This document shows, piece after piece, positions 1 to 8,205 of a stretch of 64,000 nt of DNA. Below the pieces are notes generated by a model that was not told the origin of the DNA, ran no database searches, and saw only the letters and a program-made list of their open reading frames with translations. The position numbers and the translations under genes were made by a program. The DNA lies in contig JAYWGN010000022.1 in assembly GCA_043778255.1 (NCBI GenBank), positions 54,440 to 118,439 on the forward strand, in the 5' to 3' direction. Each line of letters opens with the position of its first letter. The first letter of the stretch is position 1. The stretch is from JAYWGN01 sp043778255 (GTDB taxonomy: Bacteria > Bacteroidota > Bacteroidia > Chitinophagales > Chitinophagaceae).

Positions 1-795
1 TACAAATGTAGTAATAACCCACATAATACCTAATGCCAATAGTATGCCCATAAATGGAGGTAAATGAGTAACCATTTTAAATACTGGTACTAACAATAAT
101 AACACCACACCGCTATAAAATATTAATTTCCTGTCTGGTAAAGTGGTTATACTTTTACTCGTTTTTTGCTTAGGTATTAGCTTTTGGTTTTTGTACAAAA
201 AATGAAATATAAGCATTGGCACCAATGCACATACAAGTGAGGGTACCAATAATTTTACTATTATATTACTTGCTGTTATTTGTTTGCCTACCCAAAGCAT
301 AGTTGTAGTTACATCGCCCAAAGGGCTAAAAGCCCCGCCAGCATTAGCATTAATTATAATTAAGCCACCAAACCGCCACCTATCTTTTTGGCTTTGCAAA
401 AGCTTGCTACACATACTCATCATTACTATTGCAGTAGTTAAATTATCTAATATTGCCGATAAAAAAAAGGTAATGCCACCAATAATCCACAATAGTTTTT
501 GCTTACTTGTGGTGGTAATGCTATTGGTAATAATATCAAACCCTTCGTGGCTATCAATAAGTTCTACTATTGTCATGGCACCTAGTAAAAAAAATAAAAT
601 GCCTGCTATTTCACTCATACTATGCAATAATTTACCTTCCACTTCGCTATTTGTTGTAGGTGTAAGTATAGCAAATAAAGCCCAGCATACTACACCCATT
701 ATAAGTGCTGAGGCTGCCTTATCAACTTTTACAAAATGTTCAAATGCTATAAAGATATATCCAATTATAAATACAATAACTATGCTTAAAACCAT
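1..795 (-). CDS. nhaD: NhaD-family Na+/H+ antiporter, C-terminus beyond the window
   Basis: Inner-membrane sodium/proton antiporter of the NhaD (ion transporter superfamily) type. Read on the minus strand from ATG at 793-795 it stays open for 265 codons to the left edge, so only the N-terminal part is present. Visible landmarks are several hydrophobic helices, the stretch ILDNLTTAIVMMSM near residue 110 and GGAFSPLGDVTTTMLW near residue 145, the DN-T-T and SP-GD-TTT segments typical of NhaD. A long frame on the plus strand over 284-802 is its shadow and lacks these motifs. The next gene is divergent. Direct reading supports the family strongly; ion specificity is inferred. Confidence 0.88.
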   Translation of the reverse strand, partial: MVLSIVIVFIIGYIFIAFEHFVKVDKAASALIMGVVCWALFAILTPTTNSEVEGKLLHSMSEIAGILFFLLGAMTIVELIDSHEGFDIITNSITTTSKQKLLWIIGGITFFLSAILDNLTTAIVMMSMCSKLLQSQKDRWRFGGLIIINANAGGAFSPLGDVTTTMLWVGKQITASNIIVKLLVPSLVCALVPMLIFHFLYKNQKLIPKQKTSKSITTLPDRKLIFYSGVVLLLLVPVFKMVTHLPPFMGILLALGIMWVITTFV

Positions 796-809
796 GGTAT
801 AAAGATAGT

Positions 810-817
810 TATATTTG
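810..817 (+). promoter_or_regulatory. Bacteroidota -7 element before the 842 gene
   Basis: TATATTTG matches TAnnTTTG and ends 24 nt before the ATG at 842. No convincing -33 TTG is visible. Confidence 0.45.
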
Positions 818-841
818 TATTGTAAATTATAACAGAAGTGT

Positions 842-1234
842 ATGTACAAATTAATAATTGGCTGTATTGCAGTATGCTTATGTTATGGCTGTGGTGGGTT
901 GTTAGATATTGCTGGTAAGGGCACAGTAGATAAATCTGTATATTACGATGTAGCAAAAAATGAAATAGTATCTACCAATGATACTGTATTAATTAAAAGC
1001 TTATGGTTTGATCAAGTAATTGCCGATAACTCCGTATTTTTTACTCGTATAGTATTACCCAATGCTAGCCAAACGGTAGAAGTACCGTTAGTAAAAGATT
1101 CTGTTGCCTATTGCGACTTTATAATTAGTGTAAACCTTACTGGCTCACATTGGCGAGAACAAAATCACATAACTATTACCAAACAATTAGTAGCAAAAAA
1201 GAAAAAAATATATTCTCGGTATACCAGTCATTAA
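842..1234 (+). CDS. Small exported protein, possibly a lipoprotein, function unknown
   Basis: A 130-residue protein not recognised as a known family. The N-terminus is a hydrophobic segment with several Cys (LIIGC, then CYGCGG), consistent with export and possibly lipid attachment, although the lipobox is not textbook. The remainder is polar and beta-rich-looking and ends in a basic run of Lys. It lies divergently from the antiporter with its own TAnnTTTG element and is followed after 55 nt by a DnaJ-like gene on the same strand. No catalytic motif is seen. Confidence 0.6.
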   Translation: MYKLIIGCIAVCLCYGCGGLLDIAGKGTVDKSVYYDVAKNEIVSTNDTVLIKSLWFDQVIADNSVFFTRIVLPNASQTVEVPLVKDSVAYCDFIISVNLTGSHWREQNHITITKQLVAKKKKIYSRYTSH

Positions 1235-1255
1235 ATTGATTGACAATAATTATTT

Positions 1256-1263
1256 TACTTTTG
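1256..1263 (+). promoter_or_regulatory. Bacteroidota -7 element before the J-protein gene
   Basis: TACTTTTG matches TAnnTTTG; a TTG at 1236-1238 lies 17 nt upstream. It is 26 nt before the TTG start at 1290. Confidence 0.5.
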
Positions 1264-1289
1264 TATAAAAAATAAATATAACTATAAAT

Positions 1290-1931
1290 TTGGTTGACCA
1301 CTACGCCATACTAGGCTTACCACCTTATGCTACTTTGCAACAAATAAAAGTTGCTTACAGGCAACTTGCTAAGCAGTACCACCCCGATATAGTAGGTACT
1401 AATATTGCTATGTTGCAACATTATACTAACATTAAAAATGCCTACGATACCCTTACCAATATAGATTTGAAAAATGATTATTATCAACAACTATGGCTGT
1501 ACAAAAGCCAAGGTAAACAAATGGCTACAACGCCTACTGTTATAACTGCCGAAAGCATTTTGCTGCAAAGCATTATAGTAGAAAAAAATATAAATAAGCT
1601 ACAAAGCCAACCCGAAATGATTGATGCTACACTAGCCAAAATATTTACTCCAATACATATTGAAATATTACTACAAGAAAATGATGAAACTATAAAAACC
1701 TCAGTATTGCAACTATTGCTTAAAATATTGCCTTACACAACTTTACAATATTGCACTAACTTACACTACCAGTTAATGACCTTAATTGTAAGTAAACCAA
1801 CTATAAATGAGGAATGGAACACAATTATTAAAGCAAAAAAAAAGTACTTAATAATTGAAAAGTACAAATGGATTGCAATTATACTAATACTAATTGCACT
1901 ATTATTATTTGTAAAGTTGGTGGCTAGTTAA
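1290..1931 (+). CDS. J-domain (DnaJ-like) membrane-anchored protein
   Basis: A 213-residue protein with an N-terminal J domain (residues about 3-65) including helix II basic residues and the HPD motif (YHPDIVG, near residue 32) that stimulates Hsp70/DnaK ATPase. There is no G/F region or zinc centre, so this is a class-III-type J-protein. A single hydrophobic helix near the C-terminus (residues about 192-211) suggests anchoring in the inner membrane with the J domain cytoplasmic. The start is TTG at 1290: no in-frame ATG lies upstream and the J domain begins immediately. The 3' end overlaps the convergent ytxJ gene by 8 nt. Client or partner is unknown. Confidence 0.85.
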   Translation: MVDHYAILGLPPYATLQQIKVAYRQLAKQYHPDIVGTNIAMLQHYTNIKNAYDTLTNIDLKNDYYQQLWLYKSQGKQMATTPTVITAESILLQSIIVEKNINKLQSQPEMIDATLAKIFTPIHIEILLQENDETIKTSVLQLLLKILPYTTLQYCTNLHYQLMTLIVSKPTINEEWNTIIKAKKKYLIIEKYKWIAIILILIALLLFVKLVAS

Positions 1932-2250
1932 GTGCCTCTAGCACATCGTTCCAACGAATAGCTGACTGGCTTTCGTCGTATATACAATCGCCGTTTTTAA
2001 TTACAATTATTTGTGGACTTTCATGCTCCACTTTATAATCGGTAGCTATTTGGTTACTTATATTTCGGTGTTGCAACAAGTCCAAGTAATAACAATCAAT
2101 AGTTGTATTGTCAGCAGCATCTAACCTGCTTTTTACCACGCTACTTATGGAGCAGCGAGTACTGTGCTTAAATAAAAGTTGTGGTGTTACGTACGATTTT
2201 TCAGCAATAGCTAATAGCTGTTGAGCATCGGTTAAATTAATCCAATTCAT
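1924..2250 (-). CDS. ytxJ: Monothiol bacilliredoxin YtxJ
   Basis: A 108-residue thioredoxin-fold protein of the bacillithiol system redox-active YtxJ family. The family hallmark FKHSTRCSIS is present with a single active Cys (about residue 33), followed by the conserved region around HESPQIIVIKNG. Family knowledge: it reduces mixed disulfides between proteins and bacillithiol in the cytoplasm. It sits 9 nt downstream of a tiny lipoprotein gene on the same strand and is probably co-transcribed with it. Its presence suggests this organism makes bacillithiol, which the window alone cannot show. Confidence 0.9.
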   Translation of the reverse strand: MNWINLTDAQQLLAIAEKSYVTPQLLFKHSTRCSISSVVKSRLDAADNTTIDCYYLDLLQHRNISNQIATDYKVEHESPQIIVIKNGDCIYDESQSAIRWNDVLEALN

Positions 2251-2259
2251 ATTATGGTA

Positions 2260-2379
2260 CTAGGCTCTAAATGGTTTTGACTTTGATGCAGTAGGACAAC
2301 CTGCACCACTACGTTGCGTACCACAAGATGATATAGCAATAGCAACAAATGCTACAAAAACAACTAATAACTTTTTCAT
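2260..2379 (-). CDS. Tiny lipoprotein, 39 residues
   Basis: A short complete frame, MKK start then a hydrophobic signal and the lipobox ISSC, followed by a mature part of about 20 residues containing CGTQRSGAGCPTAS. The ATG (2377-2379) and stop (TAG at 2260-2262) are 9 nt upstream of ytxJ on the same strand. Small Bacteroidota lipoproteins of this shape (Cys-Gly then a Gly-Cys-Pro element) are common. Function unknown; it would be anchored in an envelope membrane. The clear signal peptide and tight operon spacing make it credible despite its size. Confidence 0.7.
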   Translation of the reverse strand: MKKLLVVFVAFVAIAISSCGTQRSGAGCPTASKSKPFRA

Positions 2380-2485
2380 TTTTTTCAATTTTTATTGATA
2401 ATATAAAATTAACTTGCCGATTATATAACGTAAAGTTACAAAAAATATTTTTTAACCACAACTAAGTTGTAATAATTTTAACAAA

Positions 2486-3253
2486 ATGCATTTAACGCTA
2501 AGTAAACCTTTAGCTTTTATTGACCTCGAAACTACAGGGTTAAGCCTTACAAACGATAGAATAGTAGAACTAGCCATTGTAAAAGTAATGCCTAATGGCG
2601 AAACAAAAAAGCTTCGAAAATTTATAAATCCTACCATTGCAATACCCGACAATGTAACCGCAATACACGGCATTACTAACGAAATGGTAAAAGATCAACC
2701 TACTTTTAAGCAAGTAGCTGGCGAAATAAAAGAGTTTTTAAAAGGTGCCGATTTGGGTGGCTATAATAGTACCCGATTTGATATTCCGTTGCTAGTTGAG
2801 GAGTTTTTGAGGGCAGGTGTTGACTTTGATACTGATAGCATTGCCATGGTTGATGTGCAAAAAATATTTCATGCACTTGAGCCACGTAACCTAAGTGCAG
2901 CCTACCGTTTTTATTGTAACAAAGAGTTAGATGGTGCTCATAGTGCCGAGGTTGATGTAACGGCCACTTGGGAAATACTACAAGCCCAAATAGTAAAATA
3001 TCCCCAACTTGGCAATACAGTAGAAGCTATACAAAAAATAACTGGGGAGGAAAACTTGGTGGACTTTGCCCGAAGATTTATAAAAGAAAACGATGTTATA
3101 GTTTTTAACTTTGGCAAACATAAAGGCAAACCAGTAACCACCGTATTGCAACAAGAGCCCAATTATTATGATTGGATGCAACGTAGCGATTTTGAAATGC
3201 ACACCAAGAAAAAACTTTCGGAAATATATAACAATATGAAGTTGAAAAAATAA
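2486..3253 (+). CDS. DEDDh 3'-5' exonuclease (DnaQ-like) with C-terminal DUF3820-like part
   Basis: A 255-residue exonuclease. The DnaQ-type domain (residues about 8-170) shows Exo I FIDLETTG, Exo II GGYNSTRFDIPLL and Exo III region LDGAHSAEVDVTAT with the His of the DEDDh class. A C-terminal segment (about 200-250, FNFGKHKGKP...YYDWM) resembles the DUF3820/exodeoxyribonuclease-X-like tail. It hydrolyses DNA or RNA from the 3' end using two metal ions; a proofreading or repair role is possible, but the polymerase III epsilon assignment is not certain because such stand-alone proteins are common in Bacteroidota. The glycosyltransferase follows after 39 nt. Confidence 0.85.
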   Translation: MHLTLSKPLAFIDLETTGLSLTNDRIVELAIVKVMPNGETKKLRKFINPTIAIPDNVTAIHGITNEMVKDQPTFKQVAGEIKEFLKGADLGGYNSTRFDIPLLVEEFLRAGVDFDTDSIAMVDVQKIFHALEPRNLSAAYRFYCNKELDGAHSAEVDVTATWEILQAQIVKYPQLGNTVEAIQKITGEENLVDFARRFIKENDVIVFNFGKHKGKPVTTVLQQEPNYYDWMQRSDFEMHTKKKLSEIYNNMKLKK

Positions 3254-3292
3254 AACAAAACCTTACTTTTACAGCAAACCGTTATTACACAT

Positions 3293-4036
3293 TTGGAAAA
3301 ATTAGTTATTATACCAACATACAATGAAATTGAAAATATAGAGCTTATATTAGCTGCTATATTTACACAACATAAAGAATTTCATGTATTAATAATTGAC
3401 GACAATTCACCCGACGGTACTGCCAATAAAGTTAAAGAATTGCAACAACAATATAATGGGTTACTACACATAGAGGAACGTACAGGCAAACTTGGACTAG
3501 GCACAGCTTACATACATGGCTTTAAATGGGCATTAAGCCGTGGTTACCAATACATATTTGAAATGGATGCCGACTTTAGCCACAACCCAACTGACCTTAA
3601 TAGATTATACGATGCAGCAAAAGCTGGTAACGATTTGGTAATTGGTAGCCGTTATGTAAAAGGCGGCAAGTTACAAAACTGGCCAACTAGCAGAAAATTA
3701 ATATCCAAAGGAGCATCAATATATACTAGGTTAATAACGTGGATGCCAGTAAACGACCCAACGGCTGGCTTTGTATGCTATACCAATAAACTGTTGAGTG
3801 CCATTAATTTTGATGCGATCAAATTTTCGGGTTATGCCTTTCAAATAGAAATGAAATTTGCTGCTTACAAATTAGGATTTAAAATAAAAGAAATACCTAT
3901 AACCTTTATTGATAGGCAGTTTGGAGCATCCAAAATGAATAAAAGCATAGTAAAAGAGGGGATATTTGGTGTACTGCAAATACAATACAAAAGCTGGTTT
4001 AAAAACTATAAGAAAACAGTTAGCGTTAATTATTAA
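3293..4036 (+). CDS. Polyprenol monophosphomannose synthase-type glycosyltransferase (GT2)
   Basis: A 247-residue GT-A glycosyltransferase close in size and motifs to dolichol/polyprenol-phosphate mannose synthase. The N-terminus VIIPTYNEIENIE, the nucleotide-binding DDNSPDGTA and the DxD-like EMDADFSHNP are all present; there is no C-terminal membrane domain, as in the soluble class. It would transfer a sugar from a nucleotide donor to polyprenyl phosphate at the cytoplasmic membrane face. The start is TTG at 3293, immediately before the conserved beta strand. The last codons run into a 7-bp AATTATT tandem repeat. Confidence 0.85.
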   Translation: MEKLVIIPTYNEIENIELILAAIFTQHKEFHVLIIDDNSPDGTANKVKELQQQYNGLLHIEERTGKLGLGTAYIHGFKWALSRGYQYIFEMDADFSHNPTDLNRLYDAAKAGNDLVIGSRYVKGGKLQNWPTSRKLISKGASIYTRLITWMPVNDPTAGFVCYTNKLLSAINFDAIKFSGYAFQIEMKFAAYKLGFKIKEIPITFIDRQFGASKMNKSIVKEGIFGVLQIQYKSWFKNYKKTVSVNY

Positions 4037-4048
4037 TTATTAATTATT
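4028..4048 (+). repeat. Three tandem AATTATT heptamers
   Basis: AATTATT is repeated three times and followed by AATTAC. The array covers the stop of the glycosyltransferase and lies just upstream of the mtaB promoter. Confidence 0.7.
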
Positions 4049-4058
4049 AATTACTATT

Positions 4059-4066
4059 TAACTTTG
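4059..4066 (+). promoter_or_regulatory. -7 element of mtaB, predicting a near-leaderless mRNA
   Basis: TAACTTTG matches TAnnTTTG and ends only 4 nt before the ATG at 4071, so transcription would begin at or within a few nt of the start codon. Confidence 0.5.
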
Positions 4067-4070
4067 CCAA

Positions 4071-5321
4071 ATGGCAACATCGGTAGCATTTCACACATTG
4101 GGTTGTAAACTTAATTTCTCCGAAACCTCCACTATAAGTAGGCTTTTGGAAAATGAAGGCATGGTAAAAAAAGATTTTACAGATACTGCAGATGTGTATG
4201 TAATAAATACTTGCTCCGTAACCGATAATGCCGATAAAGAATGCCGCCAACTAGTAAGGCGAATACAACGTAAAGCACCAGAAAGCATGGTGGTTATTAC
4301 AGGTTGTTATGCACAACTAAAACCCCAACAAATAGCTGCAATACCTGGTGTTGATTTGGTATTAGGAGCCGCCGAAAAATTTAACATAGTACAACACTTA
4401 AAAGAACTAACAAAAACAAATACCGCAAAAATTTGCAGTTGCGATGTAGCTGATATTACTGAATTTAAAGCTAGTTACAGCATACAGGACAGAACTAGAA
4501 CTTTTCTTAAATTACAGGACGGTTGTGATTATACCTGTGCATTTTGCACTATACCAATGGCAAGAGGTAAAAGCCGTAGTGATACTCTACATAATGTAAT
4601 TGCTAATGCCAAAGAAATAGCTAACAGTGGTGCAAAAGAAATAGTATTGACAGGTGTAAACCTTGGCGATTATAAAAATGGTGAGCATAGCTTATACCAT
4701 GTACTACAACAATTAGAAAACGTAAATGGCATAGAACGATACCGAATAAGTAGTATAGAACCTAACTTACTTACTAAGGATATTATTAGTATTGTAAGCC
4801 AAAGTAATAAATTAATGCCACACTTTCATATACCACTACAAAGTGGAAGTAATGAAATATTAGGGCTTATGAGGCGGCGGTACAAACGTGAATTATATGC
4901 CGAAAAAGTAGCTACAATAAAAGCACTAATGCCACATTGTTGTATTGGTGTTGATGTTATAGTTGGGCATCCGGGTGAAACTGACAAAGAGTTTGAGGAA
5001 ACCTTACAATTTTTGCACAGCTTACCTATTAGTTACCTACACGTATTTACTTATAGTGAAAGGGATAATACAAAAGCCTTAGCAATAAAACCTGTAGTAC
5101 CCATTGCTATTAGAAATGAACGGAACAAAATATTGCGAAATTTATCGTACAAAAAAATGCAATATTTTACAGAACAACACCATAATACAACACGTAAAGT
5201 ATTGTTTGAAAAACACCAAACTAATAATATAATGGAAGGCTATACAGATAATTATATTAAAATACAAACTACCTATAACGCTAATTTGGTTAACCAAATA
5301 GTAGATTGGAAAATTGTGTAA
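4071..5321 (+). CDS. mtaB: tRNA t6A37 methylthiotransferase MtaB
   Basis: A 416-residue radical-SAM methylthiotransferase that converts t6A37 of tRNA to ms2t6A. The N-terminal UPF0004 domain carries the three cluster cysteines C12 (LGCKLN), C48 (NTCSVTDNAD) and C79 (GCYAQ). The radical-SAM motif is C152-xxx-C156-xx-C159 in GCDYTCAFC, with the conserved GVNLGDY loop after it and a short TRAM-like C-terminus. HTLGCKLNFSE is characteristic of MtaB rather than MiaB or RimO. Convergent with the methyltransferase gene, leaving 9 nt between stops. Confidence 0.93.
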   Translation: MATSVAFHTLGCKLNFSETSTISRLLENEGMVKKDFTDTADVYVINTCSVTDNADKECRQLVRRIQRKAPESMVVITGCYAQLKPQQIAAIPGVDLVLGAAEKFNIVQHLKELTKTNTAKICSCDVADITEFKASYSIQDRTRTFLKLQDGCDYTCAFCTIPMARGKSRSDTLHNVIANAKEIANSGAKEIVLTGVNLGDYKNGEHSLYHVLQQLENVNGIERYRISSIEPNLLTKDIISIVSQSNKLMPHFHIPLQSGSNEILGLMRRRYKRELYAEKVATIKALMPHCCIGVDVIVGHPGETDKEFEETLQFLHSLPISYLHVFTYSERDNTKALAIKPVVPIAIRNERNKILRNLSYKKMQYFTEQHHNTTRKVLFEKHQTNNIMEGYTDNYIKIQTTYNANLVNQIVDWKIV

Positions 5322-5330
5322 TGTAACAAG

Positions 5331-6179
5331 TTACTTGGTACCTACTACTACTCCATAGCCCCAAAGCCCCTGCTGCATACCCTTGTACTGATATTTGCAA
5401 GCTGCTATATTCTGTTCTTGTTCTTTCGTCCACTTGTAACGAAGGGTAATTTTTTTCCAAAATCCCCAAAGTGTACTGCCATAATATATCCACAACAACC
5501 GTTTGCTACTTGCCTTAGTTGGTTTAGTTATATCGGTATAAGTAACGTTAGTAAAGCCCGTATTTTTATAAAATTGTTGCAACCTTGTTGGGCTTTCTAA
5601 ATAATTAACTTGCCAACCTTGCAGCCATTTTTTAATTATAATGTTTTCGTTATTTTCAAATTTAGTAACCATACCATCGGCTATAATTAAGCGGCCACCA
5701 GGCTTTAATAATCGGTAGGCTTCTTGTACAAATTTTTCTTTATCAGGTGCATAACATATACTTTCCAAACCCCATACTACATCAAAAGTTTCGGCAGCAA
5801 ATGTAGTATTCATGTAACTCATTACTTTAAAGCTTACCAATTGGTGAACATTCTTATTAATAGCCAAATCGTTTGCCTTAGCAGCTTGTAAGGCACTTAG
5901 GGTAATGCCAACACAGGTACACCCAATTTTTTTTGCCATATATACACTGCTACCACCTACACCACACCCAGCATCTAATACAGTATCAGTTTTTTGTATA
6001 GTAGCCATTGTTGCTAATATGCTATTCATTCTTTTTAGGGTGTCCCCAAATGTTTTTGTAGTAGCATCTTTGTAACCATAATGCATAGCATTACTATTAT
6101 TCAAATCCCAACCATCTACATAACTTGCCTCGTTAGTTTCGTAATATTTTATAATGTTATCCTCGTAGTTAGTTTCCAT
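5331..6179 (-). CDS. SAM-dependent methyltransferase (tocopherol/glycine-type small-molecule class)
   Basis: A 282-residue class I methyltransferase. Motif I VLDAGCGVGGSS is at residues 67-78, the acidic region and GLESICYAPDKEKF follow, and a post-motif GGRLIIADGM completes the fold. The pattern, with an N-terminal helix ahead of motif I and a long C-terminal lid, resembles gamma-tocopherol, sarcosine or menaquinone-type methyltransferases; the substrate cannot be told. Its start overlaps the upstream EamA transporter gene by 11 nt, so the two are translated from one transcript and may act on or export a shared metabolite (inference). Confidence 0.8.
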   Translation of the reverse strand: METNYEDNIIKYYETNEASYVDGWDLNNSNAMHYGYKDATTKTFGDTLKRMNSILATMATIQKTDTVLDAGCGVGGSSVYMAKKIGCTCVGITLSALQAAKANDLAINKNVHQLVSFKVMSYMNTTFAAETFDVVWGLESICYAPDKEKFVQEAYRLLKPGGRLIIADGMVTKFENNENIIIKKWLQGWQVNYLESPTRLQQFYKNTGFTNVTYTDITKPTKASSKRLLWIYYGSTLWGFWKKITLRYKWTKEQEQNIAACKYQYKGMQQGLWGYGVVVGTK

Positions 6180-7050
6180 TTTTATTAGCTTTAATGAGCA
6201 TAGTTTGTAATACTACAGTAAGTATTATACAACTTATACCTATGTAAAAGTAGGTATTATACTGTTTATATTCTTTAAGTATAATTACTGCAAACAATAT
6301 TCCATATACGGGTTCCAAATTCAGTAATAAATTTTGTGTAAAAGCACTAATTTTTTGCAAAGCAGCAAACGATAATCGCCAAGTAACAATAGTACATAAC
6401 CAACTAAGTACAAGCAGCCAAAGCCAGTCAGGCAGGGATGGTACAGCTGTATAAGGATGTATAAATGAGGTATATATTGGCAATAAAATACTTACAATTA
6501 CCAAACCTCCTAATATACTCCACATAGTAACCGTTTGTGCATTAGTAACCTTAAGTTGTTGTTTATTTAATATAGGCACTACTGCTATTAACAAAGCAGA
6601 TGCAATACCAAAATATATACCTTTGGAAAAACTAAAATCGGCGTAAAAAATAAAAATAATACCTACTATTGCAACTGCACTTAATGATAATTCAATTACA
6701 TTAACTTTTCGTTGGTACAATATAGCCTCCAACATTGCGGTAAAAAAACTAGTGCTTGATAGGCAAATTAATGCCACAGCTACATTGGCATACTTAACAG
6801 ATGCAAAAAAACAAACCCAATGTAAAGCTTGTAAACACCCTGCCATAGCTATTTGTAGCTTTTGAGAGTGAGTTATTATTAGCACTTTATGAGTACAAAT
6901 GTTGATAATAATAAGTGTAACTGCAGTTATTAGTAGCCTGTACCACACAATCCATATTTCGTTGAGGTTAATAAGGTTACCCAATACACCAGTAAATCCC
7001 CACAAAAAAATAGCGATATGTAATTGTAGTAAAGGTTTATTGTTTTTCAA
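6169..7050 (-). CDS. EamA/DMT-family transporter
   Basis: A 293-residue inner-membrane protein with about ten hydrophobic helices in two EamA repeats, typical length for drug/metabolite exporters. Recognisable pieces are LHIAIFLWGFTGVLG at the N-terminus and LNLEPVYGILFAVIILKE in the second repeat. Substrate unknown. It starts 10 nt after the upstream secreted-protein gene and overlaps the downstream methyltransferase by 11 nt, so the cluster is probably an operon. Confidence 0.85.
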   Translation of the reverse strand: MKNNKPLLQLHIAIFLWGFTGVLGNLINLNEIWIVWYRLLITAVTLIIINICTHKVLIITHSQKLQIAMAGCLQALHWVCFFASVKYANVAVALICLSSTSFFTAMLEAILYQRKVNVIELSLSAVAIVGIIFIFYADFSFSKGIYFGIASALLIAVVPILNKQQLKVTNAQTVTMWSILGGLVIVSILLPIYTSFIHPYTAVPSLPDWLWLLVLSWLCTIVTWRLSFAALQKISAFTQNLLLNLEPVYGILFAVIILKEYKQYNTYFYIGISCIILTVVLQTMLIKANKNGN

Positions 7051-7060
7051 ATGTCAAGTA

Positions 7061-8197
7061 TCAATTACTTTTCGGTTTATACACAAACTTTACCGATGCA
7101 TTTTTTTGTTCCGTACTTTCTATTACTGCATCATATTTTTCGCCAGCTACACGTACTACCATATAGGCAGTATTGGGTGGTATGCTACCTAAGTTATCGG
7201 CATACATGGTTACAGTTACTTCGGGGGTAGTGGGGTCAAGTTTTATAGGTATGGTAATTGGCCTTACATCAAGCATTTTTTTATCTACTACTTTTATATT
7301 ATTTACATAAATGGTTACTATATCACCATCAACCGAACCATAATCATAAAAGTCAATATTAAGAAAACCTGTATCAGGTACGTTTATAGTTTGTACTACA
7401 TTTGTACTCCGTAATTCTAATGCCAAAGGTGCTGGTGGTATAGGTTTTATAACTACTACTGGTGTATTTATTTTTGGTGGCAGAGCCACTATAGCAGTAT
7501 CTTTTACTACCGGTTTAGGTTTTGGTGTTATAGTTGTTGGCAAGGGTTTTGGTGTTGCCTTAACTATAGGTTTTGGCAATGGTTTTGGCGTTTCTTTTAC
7601 TATAGGCTTAGGTTTCACCACAGGTTTTGGTATTACTTTTACTATTGGTTTGGGTATTGGTTTTACCAATGGTTTGGGGTTAGTTGCCACCTTCTTTTTA
7701 GCAATTGCATTTAGCTTAGCTTGTACATTTTTTTCAATACCAAATATTGATTTTTTTATTTTTTTAAGCTTTACATAACCTCCTTCGCAGGGCGATCCAT
7801 TTTTATCATCACGGGCTGTATAAGTACCTTCTAAGTATTCGTCCTCTCCTACTTTGCTATACTTCATGGTACAAAGCATAAGGCAGGCACCACCACCCAT
7901 ACTCTTTAATTCGAGTAAGGCTATTTCGTTAATTACTATTTTTTTACCCTCGGTTTTTACAAAGCCTCCTAACGAAGCTTTACCATAAAAAGAAGTGTTG
8001 AGGTAGGAATAAGTTACACCATCTAACCCTTTATTAGTTTGGGCTATTTGCACTTCAAATTTGTATTGGTCTGCTCCTAGGCTAAAGCTGGAGTTGTCGT
8101 AAAATTTTCCATTCCATACACCTGTATAGTCTATTTGCTGGGCATTAGCATTAATGCTACTAATGGCTATTATTAATGTTATAAATATTTTATACAT
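7061..8197 (-). CDS. Secreted two-domain protein with Pro-Lys linker, function unknown
   Basis: A 378-residue exported protein with a signal peptide (cleavage after about residue 19, NANA-QQ). Residues about 21-150 form a lipocalin-like-sized domain containing ACLMLCTMKYS and YLEGTYTARD, paralogous to the protein encoded just upstream. Residues about 170-245 are a low-complexity linker of imperfect PKPxVK/PKPLPK repeats, often seen spanning cell wall or periplasm. The C-terminal domain (about 255-378) contains DYGSVDGDIVTIYVNN and NLGSIPPNTAYMVV, a beta-rich domain found in many Bacteroidota exported proteins. No enzyme motif is seen. Confidence 0.75.
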   Translation of the reverse strand: MYKIFITLIIAISSINANAQQIDYTGVWNGKFYDNSSFSLGADQYKFEVQIAQTNKGLDGVTYSYLNTSFYGKASLGGFVKTEGKKIVINEIALLELKSMGGGACLMLCTMKYSKVGEDEYLEGTYTARDDKNGSPCEGGYVKLKKIKKSIFGIEKNVQAKLNAIAKKKVATNPKPLVKPIPKPIVKVIPKPVVKPKPIVKETPKPLPKPIVKATPKPLPTTITPKPKPVVKDTAIVALPPKINTPVVVIKPIPPAPLALELRSTNVVQTINVPDTGFLNIDFYDYGSVDGDIVTIYVNNIKVVDKKMLDVRPITIPIKLDPTTPEVTVTMYADNLGSIPPNTAYMVVRVAGEKYDAVIESTEQKNASVKFVYKPKSN

Positions 8198-8205
8198 AAT
8201 TATAT

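Noticed and set aside
284..802. Plus-strand 172-codon frame
   Set aside because: It is the shadow of the minus-strand NhaD antiporter, which shows clear family motifs; the plus-strand translation does not.
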